A DNA stretch of 64,000 nucleotides, taken from assembly GCA_947652115.1 (NCBI GenBank), contig OX393566.1:20222906-20286905 (forward strand), in the 5' to 3' direction. Below, piece after piece: positions 9,680 through 21,269 of the stretch (within the stretch, counting starts at the first letter, position 1; each line of letters begins with the position of its first letter). This DNA is from Blastomussa wellsi (lineage: Eukaryota; Cnidaria; Anthozoa; Scleractinia; Plerogyridae). Made by a program: the position numbers and the translations under genes. The notes beneath the pieces were generated by a model. That model searched no databases. It was not told the origin of the DNA and saw only the letters and a list, made by a program, of their open reading frames with translations.

Positions 9680-11911
9680 ATGGCATTTTCAGCAAAATCG
9701 GTTGACGAAGTTCGGTCATGGCTCACTGACAACGGCTTTGCTGAATACGCTGGTAAATTTCACGGTAAGTGGATCTCAACAAAGGTCAACAGCTTGAGTG
9801 CTTTGTTTGGCAAAATCACTATATTCTCTTTGAGCCTCTAAGTGCCCATTAACCCTTTAAGTGCCCTCGTGTCGATTTCTTTTTGATATCTCGTGCTTTC
9901 AAGTGTTAAAGCCAAGCAATTCATTGAAAGGAAGTGAGCACAGTCACTTAGAAATAGCTTAAGCTAATCGAGGTAAGTGTCTGGGCCAAGTGGAAAAAAT
10001 AGAACAGACTAAGTTATAGTGATTCCACTTTTAACATTTGAGCTTAATAAAAAGACAAGCTTACATTCTTTCACAGAAAACCAGATAGATGGTGAGGCAC
10101 TTTTAAGTCTAACAGAAAGAGCCTCAGAAATCCTCATACCTGTGATGGGTCATAGGATGAAGTTGCTCAAGTTGATGAAAAATGTTCAAAGTGAGGAAAG
10201 TACAACAACCGTGAGGCCACTCGAAGACTCTAGTTCTGAAGTTGAGGAGGTTGAAAAAAGGAGTGCAACTACGAGCAAAGACCCCCAAACTCCACAGCAG
10301 ACAAGGTATGGTTTTATAGTTGATGCTTAAACTCAGTCTGTAGTGACTTATGTTTAGAGTGGTGGAGTCATCATAAGTTTCAGGTGTTACTTGAAAAAAG
10401 TGTATTTATAAGTCAGCTAAGAATAGGAAAATAACCCAGTATGCTGATGTACATGTGCAACTAGCCATATAATTCTGATTCAAACTTGGGAAGATGCTTT
10501 GAAGAATTAAAAAAAGGGAAACCTCAGCCACAGAGGAAGGTTAAGATTGATAACCACCTACACGTAGGGGCAAATTCAGTGAGAAGCCTCCATTTATTTG
10601 TTTTATAACAAAATTGCTTGGCATAACATGACATGTCTGACTTTTCAACAACTGATGCAATCTCTGTTACTGATTTGGATAGAATGATTGATGAATATAC
10701 CAAATTTTCAACTAAATTACCATTTTTGAACCTCAAAAAGCACACTTTGAAGTATTAATTGATTGCGAGGAAATAGTCATCAGTTAATTTAATGTAGTTT
10801 TAGTCAAGCCTTGATTCTGTTCTTATAGTGCTTTAAAGTGGCTGTTGAGTAAGGTGGCATTGTTCGCCTTTTACCAATAACTCACTCGAGTGTAATGTTG
10901 CGCTTGTTAGTGAGAACTATAAGACCAGGAAACAAGACTGTAGAAATTTATGTTGATGCAGTATCTGCTGTTATGTAAGGTGGTAATAAATTATCGCCTT
11001 TTACTAACACCTCTTTTGAGTGAGTGTTAGCTAACATATCGCTCATCAAAGGGGAGATACATAAATTTGTACTTGACTAATTTCAGAAAGAGAAAATCTC
11101 ATAGACACTCATTGGAAAGCAGAAGAAAGCAGCGTATAGCCCGCAACAAAAGGAAAAGGGAGGAAAAAAAGCTTTTAAAAAGAGGACTTACCACATCAAT
11201 TCAAGACCTTAAGGAGGAAAACAAATCTCTCATCAGAAAGTTTAGTGTAGAATCAGCTATTAAAGAAAAATATTTTAAAATGTGGCGAGCATCTGAAAAA
11301 GAAAAGGATAAAATAAAAACTGCCAAGCTTGTATTAAATGGTTGTCGGCAAAATGTAGCCACCAAATCTAAGGGTATATTAAATATAGATCCTTCTTTAT
11401 TGGAAGATGTGGACAATGCATCACACGAGTTAGGTAAAGGAAGATTTGGTACTGTCTTGTTAAAAAAGTTTTGGTCATCTCCTGTAGCTGTCAAATATTT
11501 TGACACATCAGTTAGGGCTCAACTTGTTGAGAGGGAGGCCTATCTTTTAACACATTGTTGCCATATTAACTTGCCTTTAATTTATGGTATGAACAATATC
11601 TTGAAGCCTTTTTTCATTGTCACACAGTTCTATGGAAGTGAAAGTTTGAAGCCAGTTACACTAAGGGGTCTTGTAAGAGAAGAGGCAGAAGTGACAAAAT
11701 TAGCTTTCGAAGACTGGCTTCACATTGTGACGCAGCTTAGTGACTGCTTAAGTTACCTTCACAATACCAGCAAAATTATTCACAATGACATCAAGGGTGA
11801 TAATGTAGTTATTGTATGTAGCTCAACAACATTTTTCTCACCCATTCTTATTGATTTTGGAAAAGCATGCTTTCTTAATGACACAAAAAAGAAAATCCTT
11901 TCTTTACCCAG
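9680..11911 (+). CDS. SAM-domain plus protein-kinase gene, C-terminally truncated
   Basis: Three exons with matching phases: 9680-9764 (donor GTAAGT), 10077-10305 (acceptor TTTCACAG, donor GTATGG) and one from 11087 (acceptor TTTCAG). The first two encode a SAM (sterile alpha motif) domain: VDEVRSWLTDNGFAEYAGKF then NQIDGEALLSL and MKLLKLMK. A very basic, coiled-coil-like stretch follows, then a kinase N-lobe and catalytic loop: Gly-rich loop GKGRFG, VAVKYF with the ATP-binding Lys, an αC Glu in EREAYLL, the catalytic loop HNDIKGDN (HRD-type, Asp and Asn kept) and DFG in LIDFGKAC. Soon after DFG the kinase ends; activation segment and C-lobe are absent, so activity is doubtful. It lies entirely inside the CACTA-like transposon, suggesting host-gene capture or a lineage-specific transposon accessory gene. 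Confidence 0.7.
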
Positions 11912-13080
11912 ATGAGATAGCAGATGTTGCCATGGCAATACTGCCATTTTTATTTAAGTCAAGTGCCAAAGATGGCCTTTCCAAACAGCAAGCTTTCCTG
12001 TACTTTCTCCCAGTAAGTACACTGTACATTAGACAATGATAATTGATAGTAATAATTATTATATTGGATGAGATTCTTTTCTGATGTCTGATATCATTTT
12101 CAAAGTCGACGATGCCCTCCTCAACACCTTGATTACCTGGATATCACAAAACTACCCCTATCATTTTTAATCAATGTGTTAAGAAAATGTGCTGTTATAC
12201 TTCAGATCCTTTTGGTGTGCCATAGAAAATTCATGCCCACACTGTTTTCAAGGTACTCTGATCTGTGAGCACAAATGTTTTGTCATTACTCTCTGCTCAT
12301 GAAGAGAAATGGCACATGCAAATAAAGGTCTGAGTCAAGTCTGCAAAGTCTGTCAAGGCAAAGGGACTACAATGTAATATCAATCAAGCTGACAGATCAC
12401 AAGATTGATGCTTTTATTTGTGAGAAACACTGCACAGTTACTTCAAATTAATGACAGTATTTGATACTGATCAATGACAGAAAAGCAAATGGCTATTCAA
12501 AGCAAAACAAAAATTATTTTACTACTGTTTCTAACAGTACATGTAAAGTTTCATATTTAGTGATATTAAAATAACTGGTATCGCACAGATCATGGGTTCA
12601 ATCTCGCACAAGTCTGAATTTTTTTCAAGCTTTATTTTCACTGCTACTCAAGTAGTGTTCATAACTGCGTTGATAACATCTTTATTATTAATCTGCAGTT
12701 CACATATATGATTTCATATATTCATACTCAAAATATGAAATACTTACCATGATATTCTCTACATTGCCATCTCTTACAGGATAAAGATATGACACCAAAG
12801 GAAGTGGCATTGCAAAGGGGAGAACCTTTTCCTTTCATAATTATGGAGGGGACACTTGGCAGCAGAAACGGAAGTACTATGCACTTTTAAGGGGAATCTT
12901 GTGGAGGCAACCCTTGGGCTGCTAGCCTCTTATTATGTTTTTATGTACAATTATCCACCTTCCTTAAATTTGTTTTTTTTATACCTTCAGAAATGCATTT
13001 TAAAAATCAACGATGATAAGAAACTTCCATCATCAGTGATAACATTTGTAAATGAAATTGATAGTTTACAAAGAAATTAA
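11912..13080 (+). pseudogene. Downstream exons resembling the C-terminal region of SAMD3-like proteins, frameshifted
   Basis: Two phase-compatible exons. 11912-12012 follows a good acceptor (TTTCTTTACCCAG) and encodes IADVAMAILPFLFKSS, ending at GTAAGT. 12780-13080 follows CTCTTACAG and begins DKDMTPKEVALQRGEPFPF, then needs a one-base shift near 12850 to continue as NLVEATLGLLASYYVFMYNY to a stop at 13080. From memory the pattern resembles the conserved C-terminal region of SAM-domain (SAMD3-like) proteins, so these may be the last exons of the SAM gene upstream, onto which a kinase part was joined. I saw no donor joining the kinase exon in phase. The frameshift suggests a decayed gene. Confidence 0.45.
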
Positions 13081-14149
13081 GGCACTTAAAGGCTTTCAGT
13101 ATATACCACACAGCTGAATGGTGCTTTTCGTGCACTCTGATTGGTTAACTCGGAAGTGATTAGCAAGTACTACTCACCTCCGAACAGCTGCCGTGAGAGA
13201 TTTTAAAATTTCTGACCGCTTGTCACACATAAAATAACATTTTGGTCCGCTAATTATTATTTCAGCTCGTGTGGTACATACATGTACTAAAACAATAAAT
13301 ATTCACCTCAGTGTCAGTGAAAGTGATAGATATATTTACCTCACCACTTCACAGCTCGGTAAATATCCACCACTATTCACCTCTACTTCGGTGTTAAATA
13401 TTATCCAACAGTTTCCAGGAACTTTTATTTACATGTATGTCAGGTCTTCTCTAAGTTCTCCACAGCCCTGAATAAGGTCTCTGATCTTGTGTGATTGCAT
13501 GACCTAGCTGTTGGGTCAGTTCACAGCGGAATTGCACAAGATTAATTTTGTTGCTAATTTCAACTTTCTGTAGTCAAGTTCACATTTCTGTATAGCATTT
13601 GAGGTAAATTAACATGCTCGTTCAGGGCTGTCATTAAGGGCCAGGGTCTGGAGATTTTCCCTGGCTGCTTTGACAGAAAAACAGGTTAATTTGACTAAAC
13701 CAGGACAGCTAGATTCCCCGGCTGCTTTTTGCACATCTCCATCTACTTCAAAACCTAGTGACAGCCCTGCTCTGTAGCCAATCAGCTTGCAGAAATGTTT
13801 GCATGTATATTATGGAAGTATAGGCCATGTCCAAACCAGTTAAGTGATAGTGCTTTGGTTAACTTTGATTGGGATTACATGTATAAGGCTTGTTAAAACA
13901 GTTTCACTGGATTTCGGGGATGGTAATGTGGATGGTAATGTGATCAGACACAAAGCAGTAAAGTGTTAATAAAGTTAGCTTTATCCAGTCGTTCAGAACA
14001 TAATTTAATTATCTAAACTAGCAATTTTTTTAACCAACACTGACTGTTTTGATATCTGTCAAAACACTCTTTCAATGCTTCTATATCCCCAAACAAATCA
14101 GTGCTTTTATATGAGAAATGATAACGTTATGAGCTTATGCATTTACTCA
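13081..14149. other. Interior of the CACTA-like element, no gene seen
   Basis: Non-coding stretch between the last SAMD3-like exon and the right subterminal repeats. No transposase domain recognised. Confidence 0.4.
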
Positions 14150-14470
14150 ATAAATGAGTAAAACGGGAACCAGGTCTCCTGAGTTTATTTTACACTGTAT
14201 TTTTAGTACAGTTTACTCATGTTATGAGTTAACTGCCAATTTACTCAAAATAATGAGTTGTTATGGATTCACTTTGTTTGAGAGCTTTAACTCAGTATTT
14301 TGAGTAAAGTTCACTCATGCAATGAGTATATTTCACTCATGGATGAGTAATGTTTACTATCTATTTTGAGTATCTGTTACTCAAAATAACCGGTACAGTT
14401 TACTCAACATTTAGAGTCATTGTGGATTCAATGGTTTACTCAATATTTTGGGTTGTGCTTACTCGACTTT
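14150..14470. repeat. Right subterminal TGAGTAA/TTACTCA repeats
   Basis: Roughly twenty copies in both orientations of TTTACTCA / ATGAGTAA, up to about 10 bp from the right terminus. They mirror the left subterminal array, showing that both ends belong to one element. Confidence 0.85.
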
Positions 14471-14480
14471 TTTTGCTGTG

Positions 14481-15351
14481 CAATCTCCATTTGACGGCAA
14501 ATTTTCTTTACAAACCAAGATAATTCACGTGTTGGGTCCTTTGATCGCCTAAAAAATCCAACAGACTTCAAGGAATTCACAACAGCTCTTGGATCTCGGA
14601 CCAAATGAATTATTTTACACTTACTCGCACCGTTAGAAGAACAACTTTGTAATAGAATCTTGCTCCAAACGCCAAGAGAAACGATTGGCATTCTAGGTGT
14701 AAGTATTTTCGCAGCAAACAAGTTGTAATTCTTTTTACAGACGTTCTCAAGTTCTTGTGATTTTAATTCATTGCAGACCATACTAGATGTTCCGTTTTTC
14801 ACACAAAATGGGAAAGAACTCAGTGCCAGGCTCTTATTGCGAACTTGCGGAGGGAGATACCGAACAATGATATCACTGGAAAACTTGCAATTCAATATAT
14901 CGTTTAAGAAATCCAGCGCTGTGTCTTGATAAGATGAAGAAGAGAAATCAAACTCGAATAAAGAATCTTTAGTGTACCTTCTTTGCACGGCACGTAATGG
15001 TTCAAATAAGTAGAAAACGCCTGGGTGATGGTTGAAAACGTCGCCTAGAAATGACGATCCTGATCTTGGATAAGACATTATGATGATATTGACCCGTGTT
15101 GGATGTTTTATTGCCTCTACATTACTCTTTGAAATAAATGGTATTGGAAACTGAGATGATGCATCCTTGAGAATGTTAGTATCGTTGTATTCGCCATTAA
15201 TCTCTTTCAATATTCTATTCCTGGATGTGTAAATGACAGTTAAACAAACGAATACAAACATCATTAAACACTTTGTGGATAATTTCCAGAGAGCAACAAT
15301 ACACCATGCGTTTCTTCTCATGTTTTTCGGATCCGCAGGCTTAATTTTCAT
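14481..15351 (-). pseudogene. Carbohydrate sulfotransferase, N-terminal piece cut off by a transposon
   Basis: About 290 codons of a type II membrane sulfotransferase: short cytosolic tail, signal anchor at about residues 24-43, lumenal stem, then the PAPS 5'-phosphosulfate loop in SYPRSGSSFLGDVF and the 3'-phosphate motif LVRDPRAVVNSL. It is close to the intact paralog at 21270-22508. Coding similarity stops at QMEI; the next bases are the end of the CACTA-like element, and the missing part is at 8256-8556. The family transfers sulfate from PAPS to sugars in the Golgi; this copy lacks the C-terminal part of the fold. An acceptor-like CTGCAG lies just upstream of the ATG, suggesting a 5' untranslated exon. 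Confidence 0.85.
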
Positions 15352-17759
15352 AGATTGTTGGTAACAGTCTGCAGAACATAAAACAGAACATGATTACACT
15401 AGGACTAAAGAAACGGCAACTTCACACGTAAGACTTTAGAATTGTTTAGATAAATTTCACTTTCGTCATATAGTTGGAATATTTTTAGTGTTTTGTTGAC
15501 TGTCCACTGTAGTTTTTCTTTCATCTTTAAATATTTATTTATTAGTTCTAGAGCGCCTTGGGCAATGAGTGAATTTGGCGCTACATATAAACTATTATCA
15601 TTGTTTGATTATTATGACTGACATAGCAAATTTTCTGACTTTGGTGGCCTTAAAGGGCTGTTCATGCAGTCCTTCAATATTTTGGTAAAAAAAATAATAT
15701 TCCTAGTAATATCATGCGTGACAACTTGTCAATTTTGGCGCGAAATTTCAGCGTTAATTTGCAGTATCACACGTGAAATTATAAAATTGCTATGGCAACG
15801 TTTGGCGAGAAATTTCTCTATAGTGTGTTTTCGCTCACGTGACTAGCATCCATATTGCTTTACTGAAACAAAAGGAAGAGTTTGCATGAAAATAGAGTTC
15901 AATTCCCAAAAGACTCGTTCACTCTTCCAACATGGCTGCCATTTCTTTGTTGTACTCCTCCAACATGGCCGTCGTGACGTCACGCGAACACACTCTATAC
16001 AATAAACAAGTCAAAAATCCACGAGTTTGGCTGTGATTTGTCACTCATGATATTAAAAGGTAATGAAAAGGCATAAACAGAGCTATTGCACTCCTTATCA
16101 AATATTTCGTTTAGCGATATACCCGTTCCCCCATTGCAGATTCCCAAACTCTACGTTAAAGAATCATTTAAAAGATGACAGTTGCGAAACAAATTCAGAG
16201 TTACCTGCTAAATGTTCGCTTTCGAATAACGTCCTTTTTATTCAAACAATCATTTTGCTTGAAGTCGTTTCTCTGCATTGTAGGGCACAATTTTCGCCAT
16301 GGATGCTGGAGCTGTCAAATTTGAACTATACTATGAAGGCCTGAAGCATGCCGTAAACTTGACGAAACTACGTACACAAAAACGGTGCTTAAGTATCAAA
16401 CAACGCCTTCTTTAAAAAGGCCAAGGAAATTGAAACAACATTTTCTAGCACCACTGATGTTATGAATCTGAAGAAAGTTCAATTTATTCTAAAATGGATC
16501 TAAGAGCCAATCGGTGCCTTTCGCCTATGCGCATTGAAAAAACATTAATTATTACCTGACAACCGAAAGATGCAAATAAAGGTTTATATTCAAAAACTCA
16601 CACATTCTCTTTTTACCTGAAATTGTTTTTAAATTAAACTTGTCAGTCAACCTTAACTTATTTGCCATCCTTTGGAAATCTTCGTGCAAGTATTAGTACA
16701 GCTGAAGTTAATATGAGACTCGAGTAAAGTTGAATTTCAATAGTAATTATTCTTATTACAAATGGTCAAATCGCGTATCGATAAAGGAATTTTACTTTGA
16801 AATGAAAAATTATAGGTTTAATACTCAACAACGCTGCCGCTACGGTATACGCAATTCAGGCAATTACTCGTTTCTGTAAATAGCTTTTCCCAAAGTTTTC
16901 TCAGTCTCGAAGGCTGAAAATTAAATTTTAATCGTATCGGTCGCATTTTGCATAATACTACAACGAAGATTGAAGTAGGGAAGCAGTGGCTTTAATCTTG
17001 GAAAAACACAACCTCTAAAGAGTAAGAAGGGAGGTTACTTAAAGAAAACATCAGAAAATAGTAAAATGAAATTTGAAGCTCTCGGTAGTGAAAGAAATAA
17101 ATTATAAAACAAAGGTTGTATTTTGTGTTCAGTCCAAAATCCATTCATGCCAAGAGCTACATCGAAAGACTATAGATGCTCAAGTCTCACCTGAATTACA
17201 AAAAATGTCCATGTTGTGGAGGGTTAAGCTTTTCCAGTTGATAGCAACGCCGATGAACTATAACTTACGATTATTTTCGGTTACTAAAAAAATAATCAAA
17301 GATTAATGAATTAATGACTTGTTGTTCTGGCCAATGGAAGCGTTGCTTCAATAATCAAAAGTCTGATGTGCTGATTAAATATTAGAGTAAGTCTTCGCTC
17401 GACAAACGAAAATGTGAATAAAGGCACTTTCAATTTTCACCGATGCATGCCATATGTTACAAACAAAATTAAATCATATTTTTACTACACGGCGTTTGCA
17501 TGCTCTGTGGGCTAATTTAACATTGCTTTTCTATCTCCACGTTATTTTTCAGGACTCTTAGTAAAACAAATCGTTATTTGCTTTTACTGATGTTGTATAG
17601 GTAATAAATTTGATTATCTTCAAAGCTCATTTCACTATGTTGTTGCCACGATCCAGTTATTAGTAAATTCTACACTTGCGACGCCATTATATTAATTGAT
17701 TACTTTGAAGAATACAGCCAATCAGGAGCCTCGAAATGCGTTGAATAAAAACACAACAC
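15352..17759. other. Intergenic, nothing recognised
   Basis: Presumably contains the promoter and 5' UTR exon of the split sulfotransferase gene. Open frames at 15664, 16063 and 17073 show no domain or codon pattern that I trust. Confidence 0.35.
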
Positions 17760-19075
17760 AGACAGCAATGATAACCTTTTTTAAACCACGTATTTTACTG
17801 AAGCTGACGTTTCGTATGTCCACGTCATTTTCAAAAGTATAACCGTTAAAAACTTTGGAAAAGCTATTTATACAACTAGGAATTTCATAATGAAAGTGAG
17901 TGCTGGCAACAGGAATTAACGATTGCCTCTACAAAACGAAAATACAACGATCAAAGTTAACGCCTCAACGGGCGAAGAATACTGTGAATGATTTGCCTCT
18001 GGAACCGAAGTCGCTTTCGACATAAAGCAGGTTGGCTTCACACCTTCCGCTCTTTACTCCCGAGACCAGCAAGCTGCAGTCAGCAGTTTTCTCCGAATGG
18101 TAGCATTTTTGCCTAACACTTCACTGCTGCTGAATGCACTGAGAAAAAATAAATGATCTCCATGAATCAATTACATTTTTGGGACCTCCATTCGTGAATT
18201 GGCAAAAATTGCTCGAGAATTCCTCGGTAATCATCACTTAACCGTTCATGACCTTGATGAATACTTCCACAAGCAATTAAAGACATCTATATTAAAAACA
18301 CACCTCGTTTATCGTGTCCGATTTCTAGTGATATTTCCACGTTCATTTTACGAGATGTCATCACAAGCACAATAGACTGGTTACCCTGCATGGCATACGG
18401 ATTACCCCGGATATAAAAAACGCAATCGACTGCGCATGTCTCCGATCTTATATCACAAAATTTGGCAAATTTTGGCTTTTTCTCGCTATTGTAAAGAATA
18501 GGCTGCCGCCTCGCTACGGCGAGCCAGCAATAACGATGGAGGCCTGGAACCAAGACAAAGAAAATCTGCAGTAGTAATTAAAAGACGTTTAAAAGAAAGC
18601 TGTCTGTCAAATGACAAAATTTAAACGTTTTGCTAATAAAGCAAAATCTTTTTGCTAATGACACTGACATTCGATGCTGGCTGCAACTCTTTTTTTCTTT
18701 TTTTGCGCAATTACCTTTTTTTTAATTTATAATTTATTTTATTAGATTACTTTATCATTCATAGTTTGAATAAATAATTAATTACATTTTTTTTACAATG
18801 ACGATTGCAACTCTTGAAAAATCAGTCTCTTTTACTTTGTAATGGTAGTCGGTTTTTCCGGACGCCAAAATGTCAAAATGATCCCATTTAATTTTGTGAC
18901 CAGTTGTTTTTACGTGATCAGAAATTGCAGAAGATGCGGGCCTTGAAATGTTCAGTCTGTCATGTAGTCGTCGTTTGGTTTTACCAACATCCAACATAAA
19001 GTTGACGTCCATGCAAGACTTTGCGTCATAACGTTTTGGATTCGGCGCAATGGCAATGAAACGTTCACCAATCAT
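17760..19075 (-). mobile_element. Penelope-like retroelement, 3' remnant with GIY-YIG fragment
   Basis: At 18782-19075 the minus strand encodes a fragment with VGKTKRRLHDR, SSAISDHVKTTGHKIKWDHF and SGKTDYHYK, matching in order and spacing the GIY-YIG-type endonuclease piece at 60459-60674. No reverse transcriptase remains. The lower-coordinate side (about 17760-18780) contains GACGTTTCG-type sequence common near 3' ends of such elements; that border is a guess. Confidence 0.5.
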
Positions 19076-21269
19076 TCAGAAACAATATGATCAAACTTGA
19101 TTCAATGGGGGTATTTTTGATGTTATTTGCGTTTAACTGGACCCACCTTTTTGAAAGAAATCGCATGTAAAAAAAATTGCTGATGTAGTTTTCTAATTTT
19201 CTGGAATCAGATTGTAAATTGCTTCCCAATTCGGATCACGTAGTGATTCATGTGGGAAGTTACAATTGTGCAACTGATTGCATGCGATTATCTACGAACA
19301 AAACAATTGTAACCTCTGCGCTGATATGGAAACCAGCCTTTAGAATCAAGAGAAATTACGTCCGTAGAGCAGGTCAAGAAACGTTGAGACATGTCGATCT
19401 GTACAAAAAGAGTCGCATTATTTTGCTTTAAATTTTTGGCGAAAAAGTGTTAATTTTTTTGCCTCAACGAAGACCAAACTATGTACTCTTACATATTTGG
19501 TTCATTTACTCTGCCTGTAGCTGGCATGTTCACATATTTTTGCACTTTGAAGAGTATTTTGAAAACACACCATTTGAGTTTAGATTTAGGCCAAACTTAA
19601 AGATGTGTTTTCAGATTTATATAAATTTGTGTGCACAGGGCCAAACTGACTAGTATAATTTTGGACTATACATGTGTATTGTAGTTTCCCAAATAGGTTG
19701 GTGTGTCATTCACAGTTCATGGTTGTTCCAAGCAAACAAATTTTTTGGACTCCAATAATTATTATTCCTTAGCCAGTGAAACAAGTTGTGAGAAGTATTT
19801 AGCTGTTAATTTTAGTTTATTTGTGCTTACGTTTTCTGTCATCTCTAAGATTTGATTATCGTTCGGGTTTTTAGTCCGAGGTTATCAAGTTATTTTTTTT
19901 TTAGAGTTTACACGTGTTTGCTAAATTTGAATTGTTGCTACTTGATAAACTGTTTGTTTTTGAAGGTTAGTTCCCACGGTTACTGTAGATCAGGTCGGAA
20001 ATTCTTGCCGACCTAGCTTGAAGCTCGAAAACAAAGCATTCATAAGGGGAAATTAAAAAATGTTGCTCCTCCATAATTAATCTAACTATAGTCTCCTGCA
20101 TAATAAATATCTTAATGTAGTTGTAGACAACATCAATACAAACAAAAAAATAATTATTCAAAATAAACCAAAAAACATCAACATCAACAACCAAAACCAC
20201 ACGATTCAATCAGTTTCCTGTTTCCTTTATTGTTTTTTTTTTTGTTGTTGTTAATAATTATTTACCAATAAAGACGTAGCGAACTAAGTAATTACAAGTA
20301 AAATAATTGTGGCCTTTTGTGCATACTTAAACTCGCTTTTATGTGGCTTCATATCAAACTTTCGGTCAAGGGGCTCGTAAAACAATGGTTCGAAATCACC
20401 GACTCCTAGCCAAATCACCGAGCGCGAAATACAAAATTCTTGCCAATTTGTGACGTAATTAAATAAAAGATATTTGAATGGACTTTTCTAGCCTGTTTTT
20501 TTTTTATTATTTTATTTTGTTTCTTTCTCAACAAAATGTCCTTGTAATCTCCCATTCGATTATACAAAAAGACGTGAGTGTGTTGACAATGTGTTGAAGA
20601 AATTTCGTGGTCGATTACAGGACCGTACCACAACAAGCTCACGTTTATTTGTATTTTACCGTAACAAAACAAAGCCAAAATGATTAAGCGAAGACTCACT
20701 TCCACGAAAAGTGCGACCGAACCTGAATTGAAATTCTCAAAACGATTCGAAACCTACAGAATCACAAACTTCAAATATCGAAAAGTAACGCAAAACCAAA
20801 ATGTAGAAACAGAATTTTAACAACTAACCTTTATTCCATTCGGAAATTCTCAAAAACCAGATGAATTAATACAAAGTTCAGTTCACTCGTGGTGCCACGG
20901 CAGAACACGGCAAAGGTGAAACTTTGGAGTTTTCCTTTCGCAGATTAATTCAATCCCGATCCATCTTAAAAACGAATTTAATGATCTCCCCTTTAAAGGA
21001 GTCCCTTTGGATGCAATTTGTTGCTTATTTCTGAGAACTAACAGCACCAAAGACTGAATCTGTTTTTGAACGTTTTCAACGCGCGTGCAACCTGGAACCC
21101 TGTGTTTCGATGAATATTTATACCGCGAACGTTAGCCAATGAGCGCGCGAAAATTTCTGCAGTTATGGTAAAAAGGAATACACCCTTAAAACTCCATACC
21201 TTGAATATAAGCAATAGCTACCCCCAGGTAAATATGTCGGTCCAACAAACGCACTCCTAAAGGTGTCAG
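19076..21269. other. Intergenic, 3' of the intact sulfotransferase
   Basis: AT-rich, no recognisable coding region. Open frames at 19219-19653, 19967-20209 and 20415-20705 show no domain. Confidence 0.35.

Larger units (their letters stand above)
8557..14480. mobile_element. CACTA/EnSpm-like transposon interrupting a sulfotransferase gene
   Basis: Ends are CACTGCAAAAA (8557) and TTTTTTTGCTGTG (14480); inverted, they agree at 10 of 11 bases. Dinucleotide CA is present on both sides (8555-8556 and 14481-14482), and the intact paralog has a single CA at this codon, so the insertion borders are exact. CACT(A/G) ends, short target duplication and dense subterminal repeats are hallmarks of the CACTA superfamily, where animal members often show 2-bp duplications. 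The 5,924-bp interior carries a minus-strand zinc-finger frame and plus-strand SAM/kinase exons but no transposase I recognise, so it may be non-autonomous with captured genes. Family assignment is inference; borders are directly seen. Confidence 0.8.

Noticed and set aside
18287..18553. Minus-strand 88-codon ORF
   Set aside because: No domain, lies in Penelope-like 3' region; probably chance.
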